Source of the DNA: an uncultured Clostridia bacterium
GTDB taxonomy: Bacteria; Bacillota; Clostridia; Oscillospirales; Acutalibacteraceae
NCBI GenBank assembly: GCA_944383495.1
Contig: CALWPT010000039.1
Span: 1-43,119 of the forward strand
Direction: 5' to 3'
Length of the DNA stretch: 43,119 nt
The first letter of the stretch is position 1. Each line of letters starts with the position of its first letter. Position numbers and translations under genes: made by a program. Below the pieces are notes generated by a model that saw only the letters and a list, made by a program, of their open reading frames with translations, was not told where the DNA came from and ran no database searches. Below are positions 36,101-43,119 of this stretch, in pieces.

Positions 36101-36578
36101 CCGTCCGCCTTCGGTGGACTTGCCGCGGTACGCGCCCCGGGAACAGGTGGAGAAGGAACTGAAAAAGCAGCTGAAAATGAACGGTCTGCTGTTAAATGAT
36201 CCTGATGTGCTGAACGCCATGGAGAAGGGAGGCGAGGGCGTTTACACTCCCTACCGGCTGACTAAAACCGGCGCGCCGGATGGGCGGTATTCCTCCGTGG
36301 CGGATGCGGCGGCCCTGGGTGTGATTGAACGGCATATCGACCGCTTACTGACAGAGATGGGCGCGGCGCTTCATGCGGGAGACATTTCTGTGAATCCGCG
36401 GGACGGAACGGATGTGACTGCTTGCCAGTATTGTGAATACGCAGCCGTTTGCGAACGGGATGCCTGGGAAGAAAACAGCCAAACGCCCAAATGGAAGGCA
36501 TCAGATGCGCTGAAGCTTATGGAAGGGGAGGAAAAGGATGGCCTTTCAGGCAACGCCGGAGCAGAAGAACGCCATTGA
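33195..36578 (+). CDS. addB: ATP-dependent helicase/nuclease subunit B
   Basis: AddB is the second subunit of the AddAB helicase-nuclease, the Firmicute counterpart of RecBCD. It resects double-strand ends and recognises Chi. The 1127-residue protein has an N-terminal Walker A GPAGSGKTH (residues 7-15), helicase-like middle parts (VVGVNDGVFP) and a C-terminal nuclease with VVDYKTGRREF. The Fe-S cluster cysteines are FHRCRFSYF and the terminal CQYCEYAAVC (C-x2-C-x5-C). The ATG at 33195 follows AAAGGAGCGGCGG; the frame upstream overlaps ligA. It overlaps addA by 41 bases. Confidence 0.95.
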   Translation: MLRLVLGPAGSGKTHWARQDLLKRAEAGQTGLFLLVPEQFSFETERGMLRLLGPKNAPLVEVESFTRLAQRIFSQTGGRAGRVIDDAGRAVLMGLALEQVSHELELYGRHADKPEFANQMLTVVRECKQAGACGEDLERLARALPDGVLRQKTAEIGRIMAVYEALVGRDYIDSDDDLTVLARKLMDFQYLAGKTVVLDSFKGFTHQQMLVLEQMLVQADSVTVTLCCDGLNGEPFDRFASVRRTARQLLELAKKTGVSVEPPLYLTEQKRFAVPSLCHLERNLFVSDAQAYTQPAKEVCVSRFANLYEEADGVAREIHRLAREEGLRYREIAVIARNIEDYNGILDAALERYEIPYFMDCRRPAASLPLFRLVMAAFDIVENGYDKQNIFVLLKTGLCGLSTLEISQLENYALLWNISGRRWEQEWTANPAGFAEEFSPAQKAELEKLNLLRQKAVAPVAAFRFALKRGKTGADLGGAVFQLLLDYEADKALAALCETLEKAGEAQAGQDQRQSWGLLMETLDQTVLALEGLPVRGKQYAGLWRLCVSFQDMGRLPQGLDQVTVGNAERMRPNSPAAVFVVGVNDGVFPRLLSGSGLLTPAERDKLITLGLEISDHGQEQASEERFLLYSSLCAASRRVYMSYLAKDGSGKPMAPSELIQRVEEILPDCGRPADAGNPMSLVEAVRPSMALAARLFRSGTPFAASLFSYLSGLPALSGQMNAIRRAANKREFHLSGEIAEKLFGKNMRLTASKIDVFHRCRFSYFCQYGVKAKPFRTAEMDVLERGTLIHKVLEQAVNQFGGKELAEVPEKELRSFVDQRLDEYVNQVMGGWQDKAPSMKYIIGRIARLLCLLLRHIGEGLHSSEFVPEKTELTFGGSDGVPPVALPLPDGGSVSLGGVIDRVDVYRKNGKAYVRVVDYKTGRREFNLSDVVYGQNLQMLTYLFALKKSGDAVMGEPVLPGGVLYLPARPPSVDLPRYAPREQVEKELKKQLKMNGLLLNDPDVLNAMEKGGEGVYTPYRLTKTGAPDGRYSSVADAAALGVIERHIDRLLTEMGAALHAGDISVNPRDGTDVTACQYCEYAAVCERDAWEENSQTPKWKASDALKLMEGEEKDGLSGNAGAEERH

Positions 36579-39500
36579 AGCCAAGGGCACGGTTTTGGTG
36601 TCGGCGGCGGCGGGGTCCGGAAAAACCGCTGTTTTGGTGGAACGGATTGTCCGCCTTCTGACTGGCGAGCAGCCGGTAGACGCCGACCGAATTCTGGTGG
36701 TGACTTTTACCAAAGCCGCGGCGGCGGAAATGCGGAGCCGCATCAACCTGCGGCTGGCGGAGGAAGTGAAAAAGCGGCCGGGCGACGCCTTGCTTCAGCG
36801 GCAGATGGTTTTGCTGCAGCGGGCCAAAATTTGCACCATGGACAGCTTTTGCGGAGACCTGGTGCGGGAGCATTTTCATTTGTTGGAACTGCCGCCGGAT
36901 TTTAAAATTGTGGAAAGCGCTTTGCTGGCCCAGCTGGAGACGAAAGCCATGGAGCAGGTGCTGGACCGGCGTTTTCGAGAAGAAAAAGAGGATTTTTTGA
37001 AGCTGCTGGGCATGCTGGGATCCGAATATGGCGACCGCTCGCTGAAAGATGCGGTGACGGCTGTTTATACCTTCCTGCGTTCGCTGCCTTTCCCGCAGGA
37101 ATGGCTGGAGAAAACCAAGGAACAGTACCGGGCTGCTGGGGACATTTCCCAAACAGGCTGGGCAGAAATATTATTTGAAGAAGGCATCCGGGTGCTGCGC
37201 CCTGTTTTGAATGGGCTGGAAACCAGTCTTTCGGCGCTGTCTGGAAAGCTTTCAGACGGCTTAATGAATCTGTTTTCCGATGCGCAGAACAGAGCCAATG
37301 AGGTGTACCGCCGTCTCGAGCAGCGGCAATTTGACGCTGTGTACCAGGCAGTGGGAAAAATGAGCCCCATTAAAACAGGACGCATTATCGGGCTGGATGA
37401 TCGGGAAAAGGCGACGGTCAAGCGGCTGGCGGAGGCGGTGAACGGCGCGGTCAAGACCCTTCAGCGGGCGTTTGCAGCCGGGGAGCAAGAGACGGCCGAG
37501 GAGCTGGCGGCTATGGCCCCCTGCGTTTCGCTGCTGTTGGATCTTGTGTGGGAGTATTGGCAGGCTCTTTACACTATGAAGCTGGAGAAGAAAAGCCTGG
37601 ATTTTGCCGATGTGGAATACGCCGCTTTGTCTCTTTTAGTGAAAAGGGAAGCGGGAAGGTTGGTTCCCGCCCCAGGAGCGCAGGAAATCATCGACCGGTT
37701 TGACGAGGTGCTGGTGGATGAATACCAAGACACCAACGATCTGCAAAATACCATTTTTGAAGCCGTGTCCGGCAATGCTTCCCGCCTGTTTATGGTGGGA
37801 GATGTAAAACAGAGTATTTACCGGTTTCGCCAGGGCAATCCCGGGAACTTCATTGCGCGGCGGGATGCGTTTCCGCCGTATGATGGAACTGCCGATCCTT
37901 CCTGTGTTGTGCTGGGCAGCAATTTTAGAAGCCATCCGGAGATTTGCCGCAGCGTCAATTTCTTTTTCCGGCTTCTCATGACCCGAATCTGCGGGGAAAT
38001 TGATTACACAAAGGAAGAGGAACTGTTTCCCAAGGCCCAGTTCCCGGTTGCAGAATCGCCGGCGGTGGAAGTCCATTTGATTGATCGGGGGGAAAGCGCC
38101 GATGGAGTCAAGGAATTGGAAGCCCGGCAAATTGCTGCGTATATCAAGGAAGCCATGGCCGCGGGCGCGATAATTCGGGATGAAAACGGAAGGCTGCGTC
38201 CCGCCCGGTTTGGCGATTTTGCCATTTTGCTCCGTTCGGTCAAGACCAAAGCAGCGCTTTATGCAAGGGAACTGGAGCGAGCCGGAATTCCGGTATGGAC
38301 CGATGTGCGCGGCGGCTTTCTTGATTCTGTGGAGATCAAGACAATGCTGTCCCTATTGCAGGTGATTGAAAACCCTCTGCGCGACGTTCCTCTTCTGGCG
38401 GTACTTCTGTCGCCTATCTTTGGTTTCACAGCCGACGAGGTGGCAAAAATGCGCCTTGCGGATCCGCAGGCAGGACTATACGCTATACTGGTTGCCCGGC
38501 GGTCGGAGGATGCAAGAGCCTCTGCGTTTTTGCAAACGCTGGAGCAAATGCGGGATGCGGCGGCCGTTTTGCCCTGCGACCGACTGATTGACCGGCTGTT
38601 CAGCATGACCGGGTATGACTCGGCGGTGCAGGCCATGGAGGAGGGAGCGGAACGCCGGGCCAATCTGCTGCTGCTGCGTGATTACGCCCGTTCCTATGCC
38701 GGCGCTGGAGCACAGGGGTTGACCGGTTTTCTGCGGTATATGAACCAGCTGGCGGAAAACGGCCGGGAGCTGGATGCTGCCGGCGCCATGGACGAAGAGG
38801 GGGATGTCGTAAGAATCTCCACGATTCACCATTCCAAGGGGCTTCAGTTTCCCGTTTGTATCGTTGCGGGACTGGGCGCACCGTTTTACACCGCCGATTT
38901 AAGCGGTTCGCTCTTATTGCACGCAAAGAAAGGCTTAGGGCTTAAAATAACCGATCCGGAAACCCGGCAGCGGTATTCCACCTTGCCCCGGGAGGCAATT
39001 TCGGTGTTAAATAAAAACGCGCAGATTTCCGAGGAACTGCGGGTTTTGTATGTCGCCATGACCCGCGCACAGGACAAGCTGGTTCTTGTCTGCGGGATGG
39101 AAGGCCTCGACAGCCGCCTTCAAGAGCTGGGCAGCCAGCTTCAGGCGGACTGGGCTCTGCGGGACGAACCCATAGACCCGGCCCTGTCCCTTGCGGCGAA
39201 AAGCTACGCCGACTGGATTTTATCCTGTTTATTGCTTCACCCCGACTGCGAAGAATTGCGGGAGCGAGCGGGAACCGCGTTGCATCCAGTTAAAGCGGAT
39301 TTTACACCCCTTGTGCGGATCGTGACGGGTGAAAGCCTTCCGGCGATGGAACGAGATTTCACGGCGAACACGCAGGCCGAGCCTGATCCGGCGCTGCTGG
39401 AACAGATCCGAAAACGGCTGGAGTATGCGTATTCTTTTGCGGCGTTGAATGGCGTCTTTGCGAAACGGACGGCTTCTGCACTGGCAGAACAGGATGCAAA

Positions 39501-40062
39501 GGAAGTGTTTTCCGCATCGCGTCCGGCGTTTTTGTCCGCTCATGGGTTGACGCCCGCGCAGCGTGGAACCGCCGTGCATTTGTTCATGCAGCATGCCGAT
39601 TATGAGAAGGCTGCAAAGGAACCGAAAGCTGAGCTGGATCGGCTTTGCAGGGCCGGCTTTTTGTCACCGGAACAGGGCCAGGCGGTAGAGCTTTTCAAGA
39701 TAGAGGGCTTTTTTGCAAGCCCTCTCTATGCCCGCATGCGCGCAGCGGCAAAAATTACCCGGGAATACAAATTTATGATTGAGCTTCCCGCCCGGGAAGT
39801 GGAACCGAATTTGGATGAGCGGTTTGACCAAGAAACAGTGGTGGTGCAGGGAATGGCAGACTGCGTCTTGGAAGAGGCAGGCGGGCTTGTGATCGTGGAT
39901 TACAAAACAGACCGAGGGAAAAGCGAGGCTGATTTGGCTGAGCGATACCGGCCGCAGCTGGCCCTATATGCCCGAGCGCTTACGCAGATTACAGGACTGC
40001 CGGTGCAAGAATGCTGCCTGTATTCCTTCGATTTGGGAACATCCATTTTGGTCGGCATATAA
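36538..40062 (+). CDS. addA: ATP-dependent helicase/nuclease subunit A
   Basis: AddA is the UvrD-like motor and second nuclease of AddAB. The 1174-residue product has Walker A SAAAGSGKTAVLVERI (about 22-37), motif Ia VVTFTKAAAAEMRSRI, Walker B VDEYQDTNDLQ, motif III VGDVKQSIYRFR, motif V STIHHSKGLQFP, motif VI VLYVAMTRAQDKL, and the C-terminal RecB-type nuclease motif VIVDYKTDRG. Full family length. It starts within addB after GGGGAGGAAAAGG, indicating coupled translation and a matched subunit ratio. Confidence 0.96.
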   Translation: MAFQATPEQKNAIEAKGTVLVSAAAGSGKTAVLVERIVRLLTGEQPVDADRILVVTFTKAAAAEMRSRINLRLAEEVKKRPGDALLQRQMVLLQRAKICTMDSFCGDLVREHFHLLELPPDFKIVESALLAQLETKAMEQVLDRRFREEKEDFLKLLGMLGSEYGDRSLKDAVTAVYTFLRSLPFPQEWLEKTKEQYRAAGDISQTGWAEILFEEGIRVLRPVLNGLETSLSALSGKLSDGLMNLFSDAQNRANEVYRRLEQRQFDAVYQAVGKMSPIKTGRIIGLDDREKATVKRLAEAVNGAVKTLQRAFAAGEQETAEELAAMAPCVSLLLDLVWEYWQALYTMKLEKKSLDFADVEYAALSLLVKREAGRLVPAPGAQEIIDRFDEVLVDEYQDTNDLQNTIFEAVSGNASRLFMVGDVKQSIYRFRQGNPGNFIARRDAFPPYDGTADPSCVVLGSNFRSHPEICRSVNFFFRLLMTRICGEIDYTKEEELFPKAQFPVAESPAVEVHLIDRGESADGVKELEARQIAAYIKEAMAAGAIIRDENGRLRPARFGDFAILLRSVKTKAALYARELERAGIPVWTDVRGGFLDSVEIKTMLSLLQVIENPLRDVPLLAVLLSPIFGFTADEVAKMRLADPQAGLYAILVARRSEDARASAFLQTLEQMRDAAAVLPCDRLIDRLFSMTGYDSAVQAMEEGAERRANLLLLRDYARSYAGAGAQGLTGFLRYMNQLAENGRELDAAGAMDEEGDVVRISTIHHSKGLQFPVCIVAGLGAPFYTADLSGSLLLHAKKGLGLKITDPETRQRYSTLPREAISVLNKNAQISEELRVLYVAMTRAQDKLVLVCGMEGLDSRLQELGSQLQADWALRDEPIDPALSLAAKSYADWILSCLLLHPDCEELRERAGTALHPVKADFTPLVRIVTGESLPAMERDFTANTQAEPDPALLEQIRKRLEYAYSFAALNGVFAKRTASALAEQDAKEVFSASRPAFLSAHGLTPAQRGTAVHLFMQHADYEKAAKEPKAELDRLCRAGFLSPEQGQAVELFKIEGFFASPLYARMRAAAKITREYKFMIELPAREVEPNLDERFDQETVVVQGMADCVLEEAGGLVIVDYKTDRGKSEADLAERYRPQLALYARALTQITGLPVQECCLYSFDLGTSILVGI

Positions 40063-40202
40063 TATTTTTATCAACAAACTATGCGTTAGGAGAGGATTTC
40101 TTCTAAAGTGTTATGGATAGAATATTTTGCGGCTTACGTGGAAATAAAAAAGCATGAATCACGATTGAAAGTAAAAAATTTATAATTTGAGGCGAAATAA
40201 GG

Positions 40203-40231
40203 TTGCATTCGAGGGGGTTGTATTGTAAAAT
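40203..40231 (+). promoter_or_regulatory. Promoter of pgi
   Basis: TTGCAT (40203-40208) and TAAAAT (40226-40231) are 17 bases apart, giving a start near 40238, just before the AGGAGG site. Confidence 0.55.
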
Positions 40232-40259
40232 AAAGATGCAAATGTTAGGAGGAAGTTGC

Positions 40260-41600
40260 ATGACGTTACAGTTTACGGAAAAGTACGCTCGTCCTTTTGT
40301 TGCAAAGGAAGAGCTTCAGTCGATTGCGCCTCAGATCGTAGCGGCGCATGAACTGCTTCATAGTCGGAGGGGCCCTGGGAGTGATTTTCTCGGTTGGCTG
40401 GATTTACCGGTTGATTATGATCAGGAGGAATTTGTCCGTATTCAGAAGGCAGCTGAAAAGATTAAAAACGACAGTCAGATTCTGATTGTCATAGGGATCG
40501 GCGGGTCTTATCTGGGCGCCCGCGCGGCAATAGAATTTTTAAAATCTCCCAGGTACAATCTTTTGAAGAAGGACACGCCTCAAATATACTTTGCTGGAAA
40601 CAGCATCAGCTCTACAGCCTTAAACGAACTGTTGGAGCTTTGCGAGGGGAAAGACGTGTCTGTCAACGTCATTTCCAAATCCGGCACTACCACTGAACCT
40701 GCGATTGCTTTCCGCGTTTTTCGGGAATACTTAGAAAAGAGGTATGGCAAGGAAGGCGCGAAAGGCCGGATTTACTGCACCACAGACAAGGCGCGCGGCA
40801 CTCTGAAGCAACTGGCGGACAAAGAAGGCTATGAATCCTTTGTGATTGCCGATGATGTGGGCGGTCGATTCTCTGTTCTCACGGCGGTGGGGCTTTTGCC
40901 GGTTGCCGTTGCCGGATGCGACATTCAAGGGCTTATGCAGGGCGCAGCGGATGCGCGAGCGGCATATTCGAACCCGGATTTATACCAAAATGACTGTTAT
41001 AAATACGCCGCTTTGCGGAACATTTTGTACCGCAAGGGGATGAAGATTGAGTTGATGGTCAGCTACGAGCCCCGGGCGACGATGTTTGCCGAGTGGTTTA
41101 AGCAGTTGTTTGGTGAAAGCGAGGGAAAAGATAACAAGGGCTTGTTCCCCGCGTCGGCTACTTTCTCCACTGACCTGCATTCCCTGGGCCAGTATGTGCA
41201 GGATGGCGTGCGGATGCTTTTTGAGACGGTTGTTCTAATCCGTGAGGCGGAAAAAGAGCTGTATATCAATGAAGAAACGTCGGACGGAGACGGCTTGAAT
41301 TTCCTGGCAGGAAAGGCTATGTCCTATGTGAACCGCAAGGCCTTTGAGGGCACCGTCTTGGCTCATACTGACGGCGGCGTGCCGAATTTGGTCATTGAGG
41401 TCGACCGGGCTGGGGAGTATGAACTGGGCCAATTAATTTACTTTTTTGAAAAGGCCTGCGCGATCTCCGGATACCTGTTGGCGGTCAATCCGTTTGACCA
41501 GCCTGGGGTGGAAAGCTATAAGAAGAACATGTTTGCCCTTTTGGGGAAGCCTGGGTACGAAGCGGAAAAAGCGGCGTTGGAGCAACGGCTGAGCGAATAG
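40260..41600 (+). CDS. pgi: Glucose-6-phosphate isomerase
   Basis: Interconverts glucose-6-phosphate and fructose-6-phosphate in glycolysis and gluconeogenesis. The 446-residue protein belongs to the shorter Firmicute type. It has [16 protein letters not shown] (about 79-94), [32 protein letters not shown] (PGI signature), and the C-terminal [13 protein letters not shown] signature with the substrate-binding lysine. The ATG at 40260 follows AGGAGGAAGTTGC; the frame from 40203 lies within the promoter. Confidence 0.96.
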   Translation: MTLQFTEKYARPFVAKEELQSIAPQIVAAHELLHSRRGPGSDFLGWLDLPVDYDQEEFVRIQKAAEKIKNDSQILIVIGIGGSYLGARAAIEFLKSPRYNLLKKDTPQIYFAGNSISSTALNELLELCEGKDVSVNVISKSGTTTEPAIAFRVFREYLEKRYGKEGAKGRIYCTTDKARGTLKQLADKEGYESFVIADDVGGRFSVLTAVGLLPVAVAGCDIQGLMQGAADARAAYSNPDLYQNDCYKYAALRNILYRKGMKIELMVSYEPRATMFAEWFKQLFGESEGKDNKGLFPASATFSTDLHSLGQYVQDGVRMLFETVVLIREAEKELYINEETSDGDGLNFLAGKAMSYVNRKAFEGTVLAHTDGGVPNLVIEVDRAGEYELGQLIYFFEKACAISGYLLAVNPFDQPGVESYKKNMFALLGKPGYEAEKAALEQRLSE

Positions 41601-41668
41601 TATTTAGTATTCCCATCCTGTTGGATTTCCAATGGGAGTGATAAAATAGTGTGAAGGAGTTGGCGGAA

Positions 41669-42085
41669 ATGATATCATTGATCATTGGCAACAAGGGGTC
41701 CGGTAAAACCAAAAGGCTGATTGACCTGGTCAACACGACGGCGGAACAATCCAAAGGAAATGTGGTGTGTATTGAACAAGCTCCTAAACTGACCTATGAT
41801 TTGAATCACAAGGCCCGGCTAATTTCCACGGAAACCTACGGGATTCGGGGTTTTGACGCACTTTATGGCTTTTTGAGCGGCATGTGCGCTGCTAATTATG
41901 ATATCACGGATTTTTTCATTGACGCAACATTTAAAATAGGCGGCCGGAACTATGAGAATCTGGCCGATTTTATGGAAAAAATTTCTGTACTATCAGAGGA
42001 AACCAACACCCGTTTTACCTTCACTATCTCCTGTGATGAATCCGATTTGCCAGATCGCCTCTTTACCTCTGCTATAAAAATCTGA
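41669..42085 (+). CDS. Small P-loop protein of unknown function
   Basis: The 138-residue product has a Walker A GNKGSGKT at residues 7-14 and a Walker-B-like hydrophobic strand ending in an aspartate (TDFFIDA, 80-86). It is therefore probably a compact nucleotide-binding domain, but it lacks the size and further motifs of kinases or AAA proteins. The middle has ETYGIRGFDALYGFLSGMCA, and the end FTFTISCDESDLP resembles the final strand of a P-loop fold. The ATG at 41669 follows AAGGAG; a GTG at 41651 is open but precedes that site. It is about 70 bases after pgi and ends in its own terminator. I do not recognise a characterised family. Confidence 0.75.
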   Translation: MISLIIGNKGSGKTKRLIDLVNTTAEQSKGNVVCIEQAPKLTYDLNHKARLISTETYGIRGFDALYGFLSGMCAANYDITDFFIDATFKIGGRNYENLADFMEKISVLSEETNTRFTFTISCDESDLPDRLFTSAIKI

Positions 42086-42088
42086 TAT

Positions 42089-42126
42089 AAAACGCAGTCC
42101 CGCCGTTAAACGGGGCTGCGTTTTTT
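42089..42126 (+). terminator. Intrinsic terminator of pgi / P-loop gene
   Basis: AAAACGCAG plus CCCG pairs with CGGG plus CTGCGTTTT (42089-42102 against about 42111-42124), with a small internal mismatch, then T's to 42126. A second weaker hairpin (CCTGG/CCAGG) follows around 42132-42152. Confidence 0.8.
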
Positions 42127-42200
42127 AACAGTCCTGGGTCTGCGCAGTCCAGGGGCCGCTTTTGGTTTTTTCTTTAGCTGCAAATATATAAATTAAATGG

Positions 42201-42229
42201 TTGACATTGGCAAAATGCCATGATATAAT
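42201..42229 (+). promoter_or_regulatory. Perfect consensus SigA promoter with inverted repeat in spacer
   Basis: TTGACA (42201-42206), 17-base spacer, TATAAT (42224-42229): both hexamers and the spacing are ideal. The spacer holds TGGCA-AAA-TGCCA (42208-42220), a possible operator. Start point near 42236. Confidence 0.85.
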
Positions 42230-42235
42230 TATGCT

Positions 42236-42444
42236 AAAAGTGAATATGTTACACGAAATATAATAGTGGGAGTTGAACAAAATAGATCAAAGGACGTGAC
42301 ACTAAATGGGACGTCAGAATTATATCCAAAATTTATTTTATTATAAGTATGGGGGCCTAGCACCCTCAGTTTATTCTGTTCCTTTTATAAGCTTGATGAG
42401 CGACACGAGCCGCAGTAATTAGCTGCGCCTTGTGCCGCTTTTTT
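42236..42444 (+). ncRNA. Probable structured non-coding RNA, class unknown
   Basis: Between an ideal promoter and a strong terminator lie about 210 bases without an ORF that has a ribosome binding site. A fold by hand gives a long paired rod: 42259-42266 with 42382-42389, and 42275-42286 with 42370-42381 (18 of 20 positions pair). These are stacked, with an eight-base bulge TGGGAGTT on the 5' side. Inside are GACGT/ACGTC (about 42293-42315) and a GGG/CCC hairpin (42351-42366). The 3' hairpin is the terminator. The length fits 6S RNA or the raiA-motif RNA of Firmicutes, but I cannot confirm either from memory of their consensus. Confidence 0.6.
42400..42444 (+). terminator. Intrinsic terminator of the putative ncRNA
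   Basis: Bases 42400-42415 pair with 42423-42438 (14 of 16 positions, two mismatches) around TAATTAG, followed by six T's (42439-42444). Confidence 0.88.
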
Positions 42445-42624
42445 GTGTTCGGACAAATGTTAAATCACGTTGTAAAATTTGTGGTTTTTAGAAAGTGTGT
42501 AATTGGATGTCAGATAAGGTACAATAAGTTTCGCAAATTGAAAGGAGGATAAAAATAGACATGGTTTGCAGCCCTCTGGTAGAATGAAGTTGCGACACTA
42601 ACCATTCGAAAGGAGAAAGCAAAC

Positions 42625-43119
42625 ATGTCCGAGAAAATTGTACAGCTAAACGAGGCCGTAATCAAGAGCGAACTCAAGGAACTGGTGCGCGGCAGCGTAG
42701 AGGAAACTCTTAATTGACTGCTGGAGGCCGAAGCGGAGAAACTGACCCAGGCGGCCCGGTACGAGCGCAATGAGCAGCGTCAGGGCTACCGGAGCGGCCA
42801 CTACAGCCGGAACCTCACCACCACTTCCGGGGACGTTACCCTCAAGGTGCCCAAGCTCAAAGGGATCTCTTTTGAGACCGCTATCATTGAGCGGTATCGC
42901 CGCCGGGAGAGCAGTGTGGAAGAAGCTCTTATTGAGATGTATCCGTCCGGCGTGTGGAGGATATTACCGAGGCTCTGTGGGGCAGCAAAGTATCTCCCTC
43001 CACCATCAGTGAACTGAACGAGAAAGCGTATGTCCACATTGAAGATTGGCGGAACCGCCCTCTGCAGGGTGGGCATTACCCGTATGTCTACGTGGACGGA
43101 ATCTACCTGCGCCGCAACT
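42625..43119 (+). pseudogene. Broken IS256-family transposase gene, cut by window end
   Basis: From ATG 42625 (after AAAGGAG) the frame reads the N-terminal part of a Mutator/IS256 transposase: KSELKELVRGSVEETLN, then YRSGHYSRNLTTTSGDVTL, VPKLKGISFETAIIERYRRRE and EEALIEMY. An in-frame TGA at 42715-42717 interrupts it after codon 30. At 42943 the frame is lost; the expected VRRVEDITEALWGSKVSPST continues two bases out of frame from 42945, as expected from a 13-base deletion. The end of the window carries YVYVDGIYLRR, with the first catalytic aspartate. The IS left end should lie between 42445 and 42600; I could not fix its terminal repeat. Confidence 0.85.

Overview
This window looks like a chromosomal segment of a spore-forming, anaerobic Gram-positive bacterium of the class Clostridia, probably near the Oscillospiraceae/Ruminococcaceae. 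The reasons are an oxygen-sensitive class III ribonucleotide reductase, a YunB-type sporulation gene, AddAB instead of RecBCD, a dcw cluster of Firmicutes type, and a MurE with the DNPR motif of meso-diaminopimelate enzymes. Most genes are moderately GC-rich with strong AGGAGG-type ribosome binding sites. The first 900 bases are clearly AT-richer. The assignment comes from gene content only; no database was searched.

Layout. Positions 1-1950 are accessory: a hairpin and a purine/pyrimidine inverted repeat, an AT-rich overlapping gene pair (a four-helix bundle protein and a TIGR04076-like protein), a 525-base intergenic stretch full of stem-loops including a perfect 44-base palindrome, and a GNAT acetyltransferase. 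Positions 2153-4600 hold a polysaccharide deacetylase, the rpsF-ssb-rpsR operon with its own promoter and terminator, and a tRNA-Val(GAC). Positions 4763-7863 are a minus-strand unit murC-cysK-tcdA. It faces a plus-strand CCA-adding enzyme across an intergenic region with a 30-base inverted repeat. Positions 9261-11890 are the nrdD unit with an NrdR-box-like operator. Positions 12052-15215 encode a small membrane protein, AcpS, the NAD(P)HX repair enzyme and a lipoprotein.

Positions 15356-28101 are the division and cell wall (dcw) cluster: mraZ, rsmH, ftsL, a class B PBP with PASTA domains, murE, mraY, ftsW/spoVE, murG, murA, ftsQ/divIB and ftsZ. It is preceded by a textbook triple MraZ operator. 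murD, murB and ftsA are absent from it, and murC lies about 8 kb upstream on the other strand. After it come prmA, prfB (no programmed frameshift), yunB, ligA and the addB-addA recombination pair, then pgi and a small P-loop protein of unknown function.

The right end is the least ordinary part. A perfect consensus promoter (TTGACA, 17 bases, TATAAT) with a small inverted repeat in its spacer drives about 210 bases without a credible ORF. These end in a strong intrinsic terminator, so this is probably a structured non-coding RNA. About 180 bases further on begins an IS256-family transposase gene broken by an in-frame stop and an apparent 13-base deletion; it runs off the window.
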